This document shows positions 18,668 to 26,360 of a DNA stretch of 64,000 bases, in pieces. The notes under the pieces are model-generated. The model had not been told where the DNA came from, did no database searches, and saw only the letters and a list, made by a program, of their open reading frames with translations. Numbering within the stretch: position 1 is the first letter of the stretch; every line of letters starts with the position of its first letter. Source of the DNA: Sphingobacteriales bacterium. GTDB taxonomy: Bacteria; Bacteroidota; Bacteroidia; Chitinophagales; Chitinophagaceae. The stretch is taken from contig JACRLZ010000007.1 of the NCBI GenBank assembly GCA_016235125.1, forward strand, positions 310,001 to 374,000. Reading direction: 5' to 3'. The translations under genes were made by a program, and so were the position numbers.

Positions 18668-19561
18668 ATGAAAAAAGCCTTTCTCTATCTTCATATTTCT
18701 GTATTTCTCGCCGGATTCACAGGTATTCTTGGCAAACTCATTCACCTGAATGAAGGGCTGCTGGTTTGGTATCGTCTATTGATTACTTCTGCAACCATGT
18801 GGATTTTGTTTTCTCTTACCAAAAAGCTTCAGCGAATAGCTACAAGGGATATTTTGAAACTTGCCGGCATTGGTTTCCTGGCAGCGTTGCACTGGGTAGC
18901 ATTTTATGGTGCTATTAATTATGCCAATGTTTCCGTAGCGTTGGTTTGTTTTTCAGCGGTTGGTTTTTTTACCGCACTGGTAGAGCCGCTGCTTCTGCGA
19001 ACAAAGATCAAGTGGGTAGAAGTATTGCTCGGGTTGATGGTAATAGGCGGTATCTACATTATTTTTCATTTCGACGCACAATACAAAACCGGGATCATCC
19101 TTGGTTTGATCTGCGCTTTGCTGATGGCCTTTGTAATGATATTTATCCGCCAGTTCGTTCAGCGTATCAATTCGGAAACACTGCTTACTTACCAGCTCAG
19201 CGGCGGGTTTCTGACGTTAACTGCTTTTTTACCTCTATACCTGAATTGGTTCCCCGCCAGTTATTATTTCCCCACCGCTAATGACTGGATGTGGTTGCTG
19301 GTTCTTGCCTGGTTCTGTTCTGTACTTGCATTTCAATTATCGGCCAAAGCGCTGAAAAGGCTTTCAGCATTTACTGTCAATCTCACTTTTAATCTTGAAC
19401 CGGTATATGGAATCATCCTCGCATTTGTTGTGTTTAAAGAGAATGAATTATTAAGCAAATGGTTCTTTCTTGGTTTTGCCATTATTGCCGTTTCGTTGAT
19501 CATACATATTATCATGTTGCTAAAAACAGAAAAGAAACTGACCCAACATGCAACAGAATGA
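18668..19561 (+). CDS. EamA/DMT-superfamily transporter
   Basis: A 297-residue integral membrane protein with about ten hydrophobic helices in two EamA halves (conserved-looking Gly/Pro-containing helices, WYRLLITS in the first half, LEPVYGIILAFVVFKE in the second). Drug/metabolite transporters of this type export amino acids, nucleotides or other small metabolites; the substrate cannot be predicted. The stop overlaps the start of the following methyltransferase by 14 bases, so the two are coupled. That suggests the methyltransferase product or substrate may be linked to transport, but this is an inference from overlap only. Confidence 0.88.
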   Translation: MKKAFLYLHISVFLAGFTGILGKLIHLNEGLLVWYRLLITSATMWILFSLTKKLQRIATRDILKLAGIGFLAALHWVAFYGAINYANVSVALVCFSAVGFFTALVEPLLLRTKIKWVEVLLGLMVIGGIYIIFHFDAQYKTGIILGLICALLMAFVMIFIRQFVQRINSETLLTYQLSGGFLTLTAFLPLYLNWFPASYYFPTANDWMWLLVLAWFCSVLAFQLSAKALKRLSAFTVNLTFNLEPVYGIILAFVVFKENELLSKWFFLGFAIIAVSLIIHIIMLLKTEKKLTQHATE

Positions 19562-20402
19562 GTACCATCAGAAAATTATTGACTATTACCGGGATACTGA
19601 AAATGCTTATAAGGATTCCTGGGATCTGAAAAACAGTTTTGCTATTCATTATGGGTATTGGGATGAGGGAGTAAAATCTTTCCCCGAATCACTGCTAAGA
19701 ATGAATGCTGTGATGATGCAAGCGGCGGACATAAAACCATCCGACCGGGTATTGGACGCTGGTTGTGGGGTGGGAGGAAGCAGTATTTTTCTTGCTTCTT
19801 TATTGGGCTGCAGGGTAACGGGTATTACACTCAGTGAACGGCAAATTCAACAAGCTACTGCTAATGCTCAGAAAAAAGCTGTCAGTGATTTAGTCGATTT
19901 TAAGGTGATGGATTACTCCAACACTTCTTTTCCCGATGAAAGTTTTGATGTGCTGTGGGGCTGCGAAAGTATTTGCTATGCTGATGATAAAGAAAAATTT
20001 ATCAAAGAAGCATACCGTTTGCTGAAACCGGGTGGCAGGTTGGTAGTGGCTGATGGGTTTGTTTCCGATTTTGCCAATAATCAAAACTCCATCATCCGCC
20101 AATGGCTGGATGGTTGGCAGGTAAATTACCTGGAATCGCCACAGCGGTTTGAAGCATTTATGAAGCAGGAAGGATTTTCTGGTATTGTTTATAAAAATAT
20201 TTCAAAAGAAACTGCTCATTCTTCACGAAGGTTGTATAAATATTATTTTCTTGGCAGTCTTTATCTGTTGTGGAAGAAGATAAATTTCTCCAGGCCGGCA
20301 ACTGATATGCAGAAAAGGAATATCAGGGCCTGCAAATTCCAGTACAAGGGCATGAAGAAAGGATTATGGCAATATGGCTTAATAGTGGGAACAAAACGAT
20401 GA
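19548..20402 (+). CDS. SAM-dependent methyltransferase, tocopherol/sterol MT-like
   Basis: A class I methyltransferase of 284 residues. Motif I is VLDAGCGVGGSS (about 65-76), with GITLSERQI, FDVLWGCESICY and LLKPGGRLVVADGF as later motifs. The N-terminal pattern (YY..T...Y...W.....HYGYWDE) is that of the gamma-tocopherol / cyclopropane synthase-like small-molecule methyltransferases, so the substrate is probably a lipid or quinone-like molecule rather than a macromolecule. It starts inside the 3' end of the EamA transporter gene. The exact substrate is unknown. Confidence 0.88.
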   Translation: MQQNEYHQKIIDYYRDTENAYKDSWDLKNSFAIHYGYWDEGVKSFPESLLRMNAVMMQAADIKPSDRVLDAGCGVGGSSIFLASLLGCRVTGITLSERQIQQATANAQKKAVSDLVDFKVMDYSNTSFPDESFDVLWGCESICYADDKEKFIKEAYRLLKPGGRLVVADGFVSDFANNQNSIIRQWLDGWQVNYLESPQRFEAFMKQEGFSGIVYKNISKETAHSSRRLYKYYFLGSLYLLWKKINFSRPATDMQKRNIRACKFQYKGMKKGLWQYGLIVGTKR

Positions 20403-20446
20403 TGCTGTTTCTCCATATTCCATTAACTTAGGTAATTAAATTTTCT

Positions 20447-23437
20447 ATGATGAAACGGGTTATAATTTTTGTTTTCTCATTATTCACAATTCATTATTCA
20501 ATTGCCCAGAAAAAACCGCTTGACCATTCTGTGTACGACAGCTGGCAGCATATCGGTGAACGGATGATCAGCAATGATGGCAAATGGGTGGTTTATACCA
20601 TTGACCCACAGCAGGGTGATAATGAACTGGTGATTCAATCATCCGATGCTCAATACAAGAAAACAGTGCCGAGAGGATACAATGCCTTGATAACAGAAGA
20701 CAGCCGCTATGTGATTTTTAAGATCAAACCTTTTTATAAAGACACTAGGGATGCCAGGATTAAGAAAAAGAAACCTGCTGATATGCCGAAAGATTCATTG
20801 GCAATCGTAGAACTGGGGAAAGAGGAAATTTGGAAAAAAGAAAAAGTGAAGGCATATAAAACGCCACAGAAATCTTTTGGCTGGGTGGCCTATCTGTTGG
20901 AAGACCCCATCAGCCAGCCGGGATTGCCGGCAAAAACAGACAGGTGGAAGGATAGCACAAAAAAAATCAACGACAGTCTTACCCGGCTTGTTGATTCATT
21001 ACAGAAAGTGATTGAGACAATGCCCGAGCCAAAAAAGAAGAAAAAGAAAAAGGAGGATGATGATGAAGAACTGACTTCCGGCTACAGCGATGCTGATGGC
21101 GATGAAATAAGTAGTCCAACAGATGACAAAGGCAACGATCTTGTGCTTCGCAATATTTCAAACGGGGAGGAGATCATCTTTTACAATGTACTTGAATATT
21201 ATTTCAGCAAGACCAATGATAAGTTGCTTGTAGAGATGACCCGTAATCCAAGAGACTCATTCAGTGTGCCGCAGGTTTTATTATATGATTGTAAAACGGG
21301 CAAGTCAACTTCATTGAGCAAGTCGGGGAATGATTTCAGAAATTTTGCCATGACAGATGATGGTTCGCAAATTGCTTATGTGGCAGAGAGGGAGGCAAAG
21401 CCTAAAGAACTACAGAAGTTTTATAAACTATGGTACTATAAAGAACAGATGGACAGCGCCACATTATTGGCTGATAAATTTTCTGTTGGAATGAAACTCG
21501 GCATGACCATCAGTGAATTTGGCAATCTGAATTTCAGTAAAAGCGGCAAGAGATTATTTTTTGGTACTGCTCCTATTCAACCTCCTAAGGACACTTCGTT
21601 GGTGGAGTTTGAGCATGCCAAAGTAGATATCTGGCATTATAATGATGATTATTTGCAGACTGTACAAAACTATCCTGCCAGATTGAAGGCTGCAAGGGAA
21701 GAAAATTTTTTGGCTGTTTATGATCTTGAAACAAAAACTATAAAACAATTAGGCAGCAAAGAGATTCTACAAGTGTTGCAAACCAATGAAGGCGATGGCG
21801 ATACATTTGTGGGAGTAACAGACTTCGGCAAAAGAGTGGAAAGCCAGTGGCGGGGAAATACACTAAAAAATATTTATGCAATAGATGTAAACAGCGCTGA
21901 AAAGAAACTGGTGAAAGAAAATCTGTTTGGACAGGTATATCCATCCTCAACAGGAAAATATATTATGTGGTATGACCGTAAGGCCAGAAACTATTTTGCC
22001 TGGGATGGTAGTACAACCAGAAATATTACTGAGAAAATAAAAGTGCCATTATGGAATGAAGAATATGACCAACCCGATGAGCCGAATAATTATGGGGTGA
22101 TGGGATGGCATGAAGGAGATTCGGCGGTGTATGTGTATGACAGATATGATGTGTGGAGGGTAAGCTTTAATGAAACAGGATCAAAAAATATTACAGGCTT
22201 TGGAAGACCATCTAAATCCTCATACCGTTATTTGAAGTTAAATGAAGATGAAAAGTTCATAACCTTTACTCAGCCACTTCACTTTCGTACTCAAAATCAG
22301 GAAACAAAAGAATCAAGTTTAGTAGTTGGGGCAATTTCAGAAAATGCTCCGATGATGGCTACAATTGATGCTGGTAAATATAGCTATAGCATGGTAGGTA
22401 AAGCCAAGAACTCTGATAATATTATATATGCAAAAGAAAACTATATACAGTCGCCTGATCTATATTTTAATAACAACAGGGTTGAAATAACCGGCTCACA
22501 CTCTAAAATGAAAAGGGTTGAAAGTGAAATAAAACTATCTTTTATAAACTCCAGACAACCCAACTATCTCTGGGGAACAGCTGAATTGGTGAACTGGAAA
22601 GCCTACAATGGAAAAGATGCCACAGGCATTGTGTACAAGCCGGAAAATTTTGACCCAAAGAAGAAATACCCGATGATCGTTTATTTCTATGAAAAGCTGA
22701 GTGATGGATTATTTGATTATAAAGAACCGGCCCCCATCCGCAGTGCAGTGAATGTTCCATATTTCGTCAGCAATGGCTATATCATCTTTATGCCAGATAT
22801 TGAATACAAGGTGGGCCATCCCGGTCAGAGTGCTTATGATTATATAGTAAGTGGTTCAAGGGCTTTGGTGAAAAAAGGATGGGTTGACAGTACAAAAATT
22901 GCCATACAAGGCCATAGTTGGGGAGGCTATCAGGCAGCACAGTTAGCGACTATGACAAAACTCTTTAAAGTAGTCTGGGCCGGTGCCCCTGTTGCCAACA
23001 TGACCAGCGCCTATGGCGGCATACGGTGGGAGAGCGGAGTGAACCGGCAATGGCAATATGAAAAAGGTCAGAGCCGCATCGGCGGCACACTTTGGGATAA
23101 ACTTCCATTGTACTTGGAGAACTCTCCGCTGTTTCATCTGGATAAAGTAACAGCGCCAATGGTCATGATGCACAACGATGCGGATGGTGCAGTTCCCTGG
23201 TATCAGGGAATAGAAATGTTTACTGCATTAAGAAGGTTAGGGAAAAAAGTATGGATGTTTAATTACAACGGACAAGGACATGGATTAACGCAACGACAGG
23301 ATATGCTGGATTATCATATCCGTATGCAACAGTTTTTCGACTATATGCTGAAAGGAGCAAAGCCTGCTAAATGGATCACCGAAGGTGTGCCTGCGGTGAA
23401 GAAAGGAAAGGATTGGGGGTTGGAGTTGGTGGATTAG
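20447..23437 (+). CDS. Exported S9 (prolyl oligopeptidase) family peptidase
   Basis: A 996-residue exported serine peptidase with signal peptide MMKRVIIFVF...FTIHYSIAQ. A long N-terminal region (to about 730) of beta-propeller type contains an unusual Lys-rich stretch followed by acidic residues (about 196-208). The C-terminal alpha/beta-hydrolase domain carries the triad: S824 in GHSWGGYQ, D913 in DADGAVPW and H945 in GQGHGL. The family cleaves oligopeptides, often after Pro, in the periplasm. It stands alone, with a hairpin after its stop. Part of the signal-peptide coding sequence is a tandem direct repeat. Confidence 0.92.
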   Translation: MMKRVIIFVFSLFTIHYSIAQKKPLDHSVYDSWQHIGERMISNDGKWVVYTIDPQQGDNELVIQSSDAQYKKTVPRGYNALITEDSRYVIFKIKPFYKDTRDARIKKKKPADMPKDSLAIVELGKEEIWKKEKVKAYKTPQKSFGWVAYLLEDPISQPGLPAKTDRWKDSTKKINDSLTRLVDSLQKVIETMPEPKKKKKKKEDDDEELTSGYSDADGDEISSPTDDKGNDLVLRNISNGEEIIFYNVLEYYFSKTNDKLLVEMTRNPRDSFSVPQVLLYDCKTGKSTSLSKSGNDFRNFAMTDDGSQIAYVAEREAKPKELQKFYKLWYYKEQMDSATLLADKFSVGMKLGMTISEFGNLNFSKSGKRLFFGTAPIQPPKDTSLVEFEHAKVDIWHYNDDYLQTVQNYPARLKAAREENFLAVYDLETKTIKQLGSKEILQVLQTNEGDGDTFVGVTDFGKRVESQWRGNTLKNIYAIDVNSAEKKLVKENLFGQVYPSSTGKYIMWYDRKARNYFAWDGSTTRNITEKIKVPLWNEEYDQPDEPNNYGVMGWHEGDSAVYVYDRYDVWRVSFNETGSKNITGFGRPSKSSYRYLKLNEDEKFITFTQPLHFRTQNQETKESSLVVGAISENAPMMATIDAGKYSYSMVGKAKNSDNIIYAKENYIQSPDLYFNNNRVEITGSHSKMKRVESEIKLSFINSRQPNYLWGTAELVNWKAYNGKDATGIVYKPENFDPKKKYPMIVYFYEKLSDGLFDYKEPAPIRSAVNVPYFVSNGYIIFMPDIEYKVGHPGQSAYDYIVSGSRALVKKGWVDSTKIAIQGHSWGGYQAAQLATMTKLFKVVWAGAPVANMTSAYGGIRWESGVNRQWQYEKGQSRIGGTLWDKLPLYLENSPLFHLDKVTAPMVMMHNDADGAVPWYQGIEMFTALRRLGKKVWMFNYNGQGHGLTQRQDMLDYHIRMQQFFDYMLKGAKPAKWITEGVPAVKKGKDWGLELVD
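20477..20503 (+). repeat. Tandem direct repeat inside the S9 signal-peptide coding region
   Basis: Two copies of TCATTATTCA.AAT arranged head to tail (20477-20490 and 20491-20503). They encode the SLFTIHYS core of the signal peptide. Confidence 0.6.
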
Positions 23438-23441
23438 AATC

Positions 23442-23466
23442 ATGCCACGGTTTTAAACCGTGGCAT
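23442..23466. terminator. Perfect inverted repeat between convergent genes
   Basis: ATGCCACGGTTT and AAACCGTGGCAT form a 12-bp perfect stem with almost no loop, between the S9 peptidase stop and the convergent hypothetical gene stop. No clear T-run follows on either side, so it may be a bidirectional terminator or a dispersed palindromic repeat. Confidence 0.5.
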
Positions 23467-23472
23467 GCGTTA

Positions 23473-24189
23473 TTAAGCGGCTGCCGAAATAAACTTCACC
23501 AAACTCCTTTTCGCAATCGGCAACAATGTTTCATCTACAGGAAAACTTAATTCAGTTTCTATTGAATAAACGGCCGGGTTTGGGAGTTCTTTCCTATAAC
23601 GAATCAATTCAGATTTTATATGCTCATAAGTACTGCTGATGCTGCGCTGCCACCGGTCGATAAAAGCTGTCCGGATACTCCGGTATTTTTCATCATGTTT
23701 TTCAAAAATAGAAAGCCGGTAATGATAAACTCTTGTACAATGCACATCGCCACTGCTTAAAAAGAAATAACCTTCCTGTGTGTCAAGCGGGATGATGCCC
23801 ACCGGGGCAATATCCAGGTTCACTTCCACGAATTCATAGATATCTGTTCCGCTCCGGATGGTGCTTTTCATTTTGCCGGCTGAATAGTAAATAATGTCTT
23901 CCAGTTCCTGCATCAGTTCATCATCACCGATCATTTGTTCATACAGCAACTGAAGCTTTTCCAGTTGAAGCCCATTCAGTTTTTTAGGAAAATGTTCCTG
24001 CAGGTATTTTTTGTTTTCCCGGAAAGCAACAATATTGTTGTAATGGAAAATAATGTCGGCCAGTTGAGGGTAAAGTTTGTTTTCATTAAAATACTTATTG
24101 ATTTCCTGCAGATAGGCGAGCAGGGTATATTTTTTTAACTCAAAATCAATACGGCCTTCAGCGAACCAGGTTTCGGATAATGACTTCAT
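23473..24189 (-). CDS. Conserved-looking cytoplasmic protein of unknown function
   Basis: I do not recognise this 238-residue protein. It has no signal peptide or membrane segment. The N-terminal half is mostly helical and charged (KSLSETWFAEGRIDFELKKYTLLAYLQEI), and the C-terminal half is beta-rich (VEVNLDIAPVGIIPLDTQEGYFFLSS ... TRVYHYRLSIFE). The sense of a helical then beta domain pair is from residue pattern only. It is transcribed convergently with the S9 peptidase and divergently from the phosphatase lipoprotein. Confidence 0.75.
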   Translation of the reverse strand: MKSLSETWFAEGRIDFELKKYTLLAYLQEINKYFNENKLYPQLADIIFHYNNIVAFRENKKYLQEHFPKKLNGLQLEKLQLLYEQMIGDDELMQELEDIIYYSAGKMKSTIRSGTDIYEFVEVNLDIAPVGIIPLDTQEGYFFLSSGDVHCTRVYHYRLSIFEKHDEKYRSIRTAFIDRWQRSISSTYEHIKSELIRYRKELPNPAVYSIETELSFPVDETLLPIAKRSLVKFISAAA

Positions 24190-24273
24190 AGCGGCGAATT
24201 TTATATTGTAATTTACAAAAAAGACGAAAAGAACAAAAGGAAGTTTTACTTTAGATTGTTAAAAACATAGTTT

Positions 24274-24792
24274 ATGCGTCTTTTGCTTATTGGTTTTACT
24301 CTTGTTTTATTTTCCTGCGGCAATACTATTTATGTGGTTCGCCATGCGGAAAAAGAAACCGGTATTGACCCGGTAACAATGAAAACTGTTGGCGACCCTC
24401 CTTTGTCGCTTGCCGGGCAGGAGAGAGCATTAAAACTGAAAGAAATACTGGGGAGTAAAAACATAAAACATATTTATTCCACCAATACTTTGCGAACTAT
24501 TTCCACTGCCAAACCACTCAAAGAACTGTTTCTTGATATGCCCATCACTATTTACAGTATGAAACCGGATTCATTTGCATTATTTGTTCAGCAGGTAAAA
24601 AGTATTAAGAAAGGGGATGTGCTGATTGTGGGGCATTCCAATACGGTGGATGATGTGGTGAATAAACTTTGTGGCCAAACAATTATTCCCGGTGATCTAA
24701 AAGATTTTGAATACGATAACCTTTACGTATTGAAAAGGAAAGGGAGTAGCTATAAGTTTAAGAATGAGAAATATGGAGTATCATCCAAATAA
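24274..24792 (+). CDS. Histidine phosphatase-family lipoprotein
   Basis: A 172-residue lipoprotein: signal peptide MRLLLIGFTLVLFSC with lipobox Cys15, then directly the phosphoglycerate-mutase-type catalytic core. The phosphate pocket has RHAEK (R23, H24, the phospho-histidine) and the second His in VGHSNTVDD. The short length is like SixA-type or small phosphatases. It would act on phosphorylated small molecules or peptides at the periplasmic face of the inner or outer membrane. Such exported RHG phosphatases are common in Bacteroidota, but the substrate here is unknown. Confidence 0.88.
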   Translation: MRLLLIGFTLVLFSCGNTIYVVRHAEKETGIDPVTMKTVGDPPLSLAGQERALKLKEILGSKNIKHIYSTNTLRTISTAKPLKELFLDMPITIYSMKPDSFALFVQQVKSIKKGDVLIVGHSNTVDDVVNKLCGQTIIPGDLKDFEYDNLYVLKRKGSSYKFKNEKYGVSSK

Positions 24793-24803
24793 AGGCACAT
24801 CCT

Positions 24804-24830
24804 AGTTCCCCGTTAGGGGATAGGGGTTTA
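24804..24830. repeat. Palindromic repeat overlapping the E2 stop codon
   Basis: AGTTCCCCGTTAGGGGATAG then GGGTTTA. This resembles the terminal repeats of the element in cinA (C-rich block, short loop, G-rich block). It lies between the convergent phosphatase and E2 genes and contains the TAA stop of the latter. Confidence 0.5.
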
Positions 24831-26207
24831 ATATTCCCTATCACCATTAAAATGCTCTAATTCCTTGGCCACTGCTGTTAGGAACGTAGCGCCAAGGCTT
24901 CCGTCTACAATACGATGGTCATAGCTCATGCTCAGGTACATCATGTGTCGGATGGCAATGCTGTCGCCATGTGGCGTTTCAATAACAACGGGACGTTTCT
25001 TAATGGCTCCCACTGCAAGAATTGCTACCTGCGGCTGATTGATGATAGGTGTTCCCATTAAACTTCCAAAAGTGCCAACATTGGTGAGTGTGAATGTGCC
25101 GCCGGCGGTATCATCTGCTTTCAGTTTTCCGTTGCGGGCATTATCTGCAAGGTTGTTTACCTGCTTGGCTAAACCAACTAAATTCAACTGGTCAGCATTT
25201 TTAATAACCGGTACAATCAAATTACCCGAAGGCAATGCAGTGGCCATCCCGATATTGATATCTTTCTTAATAATTATCTTATCGCCATCCAATGAACAAT
25301 TAACCAGCGGGAATTTTTTGATGCAACGAACGATAGCTTCAATAAACAATGGAGTGAAAGTAATTTTCGTTCCTTCTCTTTTTTCAAAATCCTTTTTCAC
25401 TTTATCTCTCCACATCACAAGATTGGTGACATCAGCTTCAGTAAAACTGGTTACATGCGGACTGGTATGTTTGCTGCGAACCATGTGGTCGGCTATCAGT
25501 TTACGCATCCGGTCCATTTCTATCACTTCTACGTTACCTGTGTAGGTTGTTAGTTGCTGGCCTGCCTGGCCGGTAGGCAGGTTGCTTGTTGTTGATTGTT
25601 CGGGTTGAACTTTCGAGATTGGTATTACTATTTCAGTTGTTCTGACTCCTGACTCCCGACTCCCGGCTCCCGACTTTCTTCCGCTCACATATTGTAAGAT
25701 ATCCTTCTTCGTTACCCTGCCTTCATTTCCTGTACCCGGAATATTTTCCAGTTCCATCATGCTTACGCCTTCACTTGCAGCGATGTTTAATACAAGAGGA
25801 GAATAGAAGCGGTTGGAGGAACCGTTGCCGGTTGCTGGTTGCTGCCAAGAGCTTGTCGAAGGGCTGAATTCTGGTTTCATAGTCTCTACTACCACAGCTT
25901 CCTGAATTTTTTCGGATGCTGGCACTTTTGGAGTTGTACCTGTAACCCGCAACTCATCACCCGTAACTGAAGTTCTAATTCTTGCAATAGCAGTTCCGAT
26001 TGGAACCACATCATTCACTTTAAAAAGAATTTCTTCAATAACACCTGCGGCAGTACTGGGCACTTCGCTATCCACTTTATCCGTTGCGATCTCAAGAACT
26101 GTTTCATCCATTTTTACAGAGTCCCCCGGTTGCTTATGCCACTTAAGTATGGTGGCTTCCATGATGCTTTCGCCCAGTTTAGGCATTATTAAATCAACTA
26201 CTGCCAT
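24828..26207 (-). CDS. 2-oxoacid dehydrogenase E2 (dihydrolipoamide acyltransferase)
   Basis: E2 core subunit of 459 residues that moves acyl groups from the lipoyl arm to CoA in a pyruvate, 2-oxoglutarate or branched-chain 2-oxoacid dehydrogenase. Lipoyl domain 1-78 with the lipoylated Lys44 in ATDKVD; E1/E3-binding domain about 132-173; catalytic domain about 236-459 with SYDHRIVDG (His and Asp). Length and sequence fit a branched-chain or mixed 2-oxoacid E2, but the substrate cannot be fixed, and no E1 or E3 gene is adjacent. Both interdomain linkers are unusual: they contain five different short DNA repeats translated in frame. The downstream end overlaps a palindromic repeat. Confidence 0.93.
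   Translation of the reverse strand: MAVVDLIMPKLGESIMEATILKWHKQPGDSVKMDETVLEIATDKVDSEVPSTAAGVIEEILFKVNDVVPIGTAIARIRTSVTGDELRVTGTTPKVPASEKIQEAVVVETMKPEFSPSTSSWQQPATGNGSSNRFYSPLVLNIAASEGVSMMELENIPGTGNEGRVTKKDILQYVSGRKSGAGSRESGVRTTEIVIPISKVQPEQSTTSNLPTGQAGQQLTTYTGNVEVIEMDRMRKLIADHMVRSKHTSPHVTSFTEADVTNLVMWRDKVKKDFEKREGTKITFTPLFIEAIVRCIKKFPLVNCSLDGDKIIIKKDINIGMATALPSGNLIVPVIKNADQLNLVGLAKQVNNLADNARNGKLKADDTAGGTFTLTNVGTFGSLMGTPIINQPQVAILAVGAIKKRPVVIETPHGDSIAIRHMMYLSMSYDHRIVDGSLGATFLTAVAKELEHFNGDREY
25561..25581. repeat. Palindromic repeat encoding LPTGQAG in E2 linker 2
   Basis: CCTGCC..GGCCGGTAGGCAGG is a near-palindrome. On the coding strand it reads LPTGQAG (about residues 209-216). From recollection this peptide recurs in unrelated Bacteroidota proteins as a repeat-derived insertion. 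Confidence 0.7.
25642..25674. repeat. Tandem short repeat in E2 linker 2
   Basis: Four tandem copies of a CTGACTCC/CCGACTCC-type unit of 7-8 bases, translated in frame as SGAGSRESGVR (about residues 178-189). Confidence 0.65.
25822..25844. repeat. Tandem short repeat in E2 linker 1
   Basis: Three copies of a GGTTGCT/GGTTGCC-type heptamer, translated on the coding strand as QQPATGN (about residues 122-129). Confidence 0.6.
25849..25865. repeat. Short dispersed-type repeat in E2 linker 1
   Basis: GAGCTTGTCGAAGGGCT reads on the coding strand as SPSTSS. The motif CCTTCGACAAGCTC is, from recollection, one half of a palindromic repeat common in Bacteroidota genomes. Confidence 0.55.
25942..25968. 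repeat. Tandem short repeat in E2 linker 1
   Basis: GTAACCCGCAACTCATCACC with a following CGTAACT: two related half-units. They are translated on the coding strand as VTGDELRVTG (about residues 80-89), just after the lipoyl domain. Confidence 0.6.
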
Positions 26208-26317
26208 AAATATTTTTATTTGTTAGTCGGCTACAGAATATAGTTCATCGTCCCTTGCGTCACACACTTGTACTGCATTAACACAGATGGGCAGGATGAC
26301 AAGCAATTTTAACCGGC

Positions 26318-26325
26318 CAAAGGTA
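26318..26325 (-). promoter_or_regulatory. -7 box TACCTTTG upstream of the E2 gene
   Basis: An exact TAnnTTTG match on the minus strand in the 153-base gap between the cinA stop and the E2 start, giving a leader of about 100 bases. It suggests E2 has its own promoter rather than relying on read-through from cinA. Confidence 0.45.
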
Positions 26326-26360
26326 AATGTTTCTCATTAATCTCCTGAATCACTTAAATC

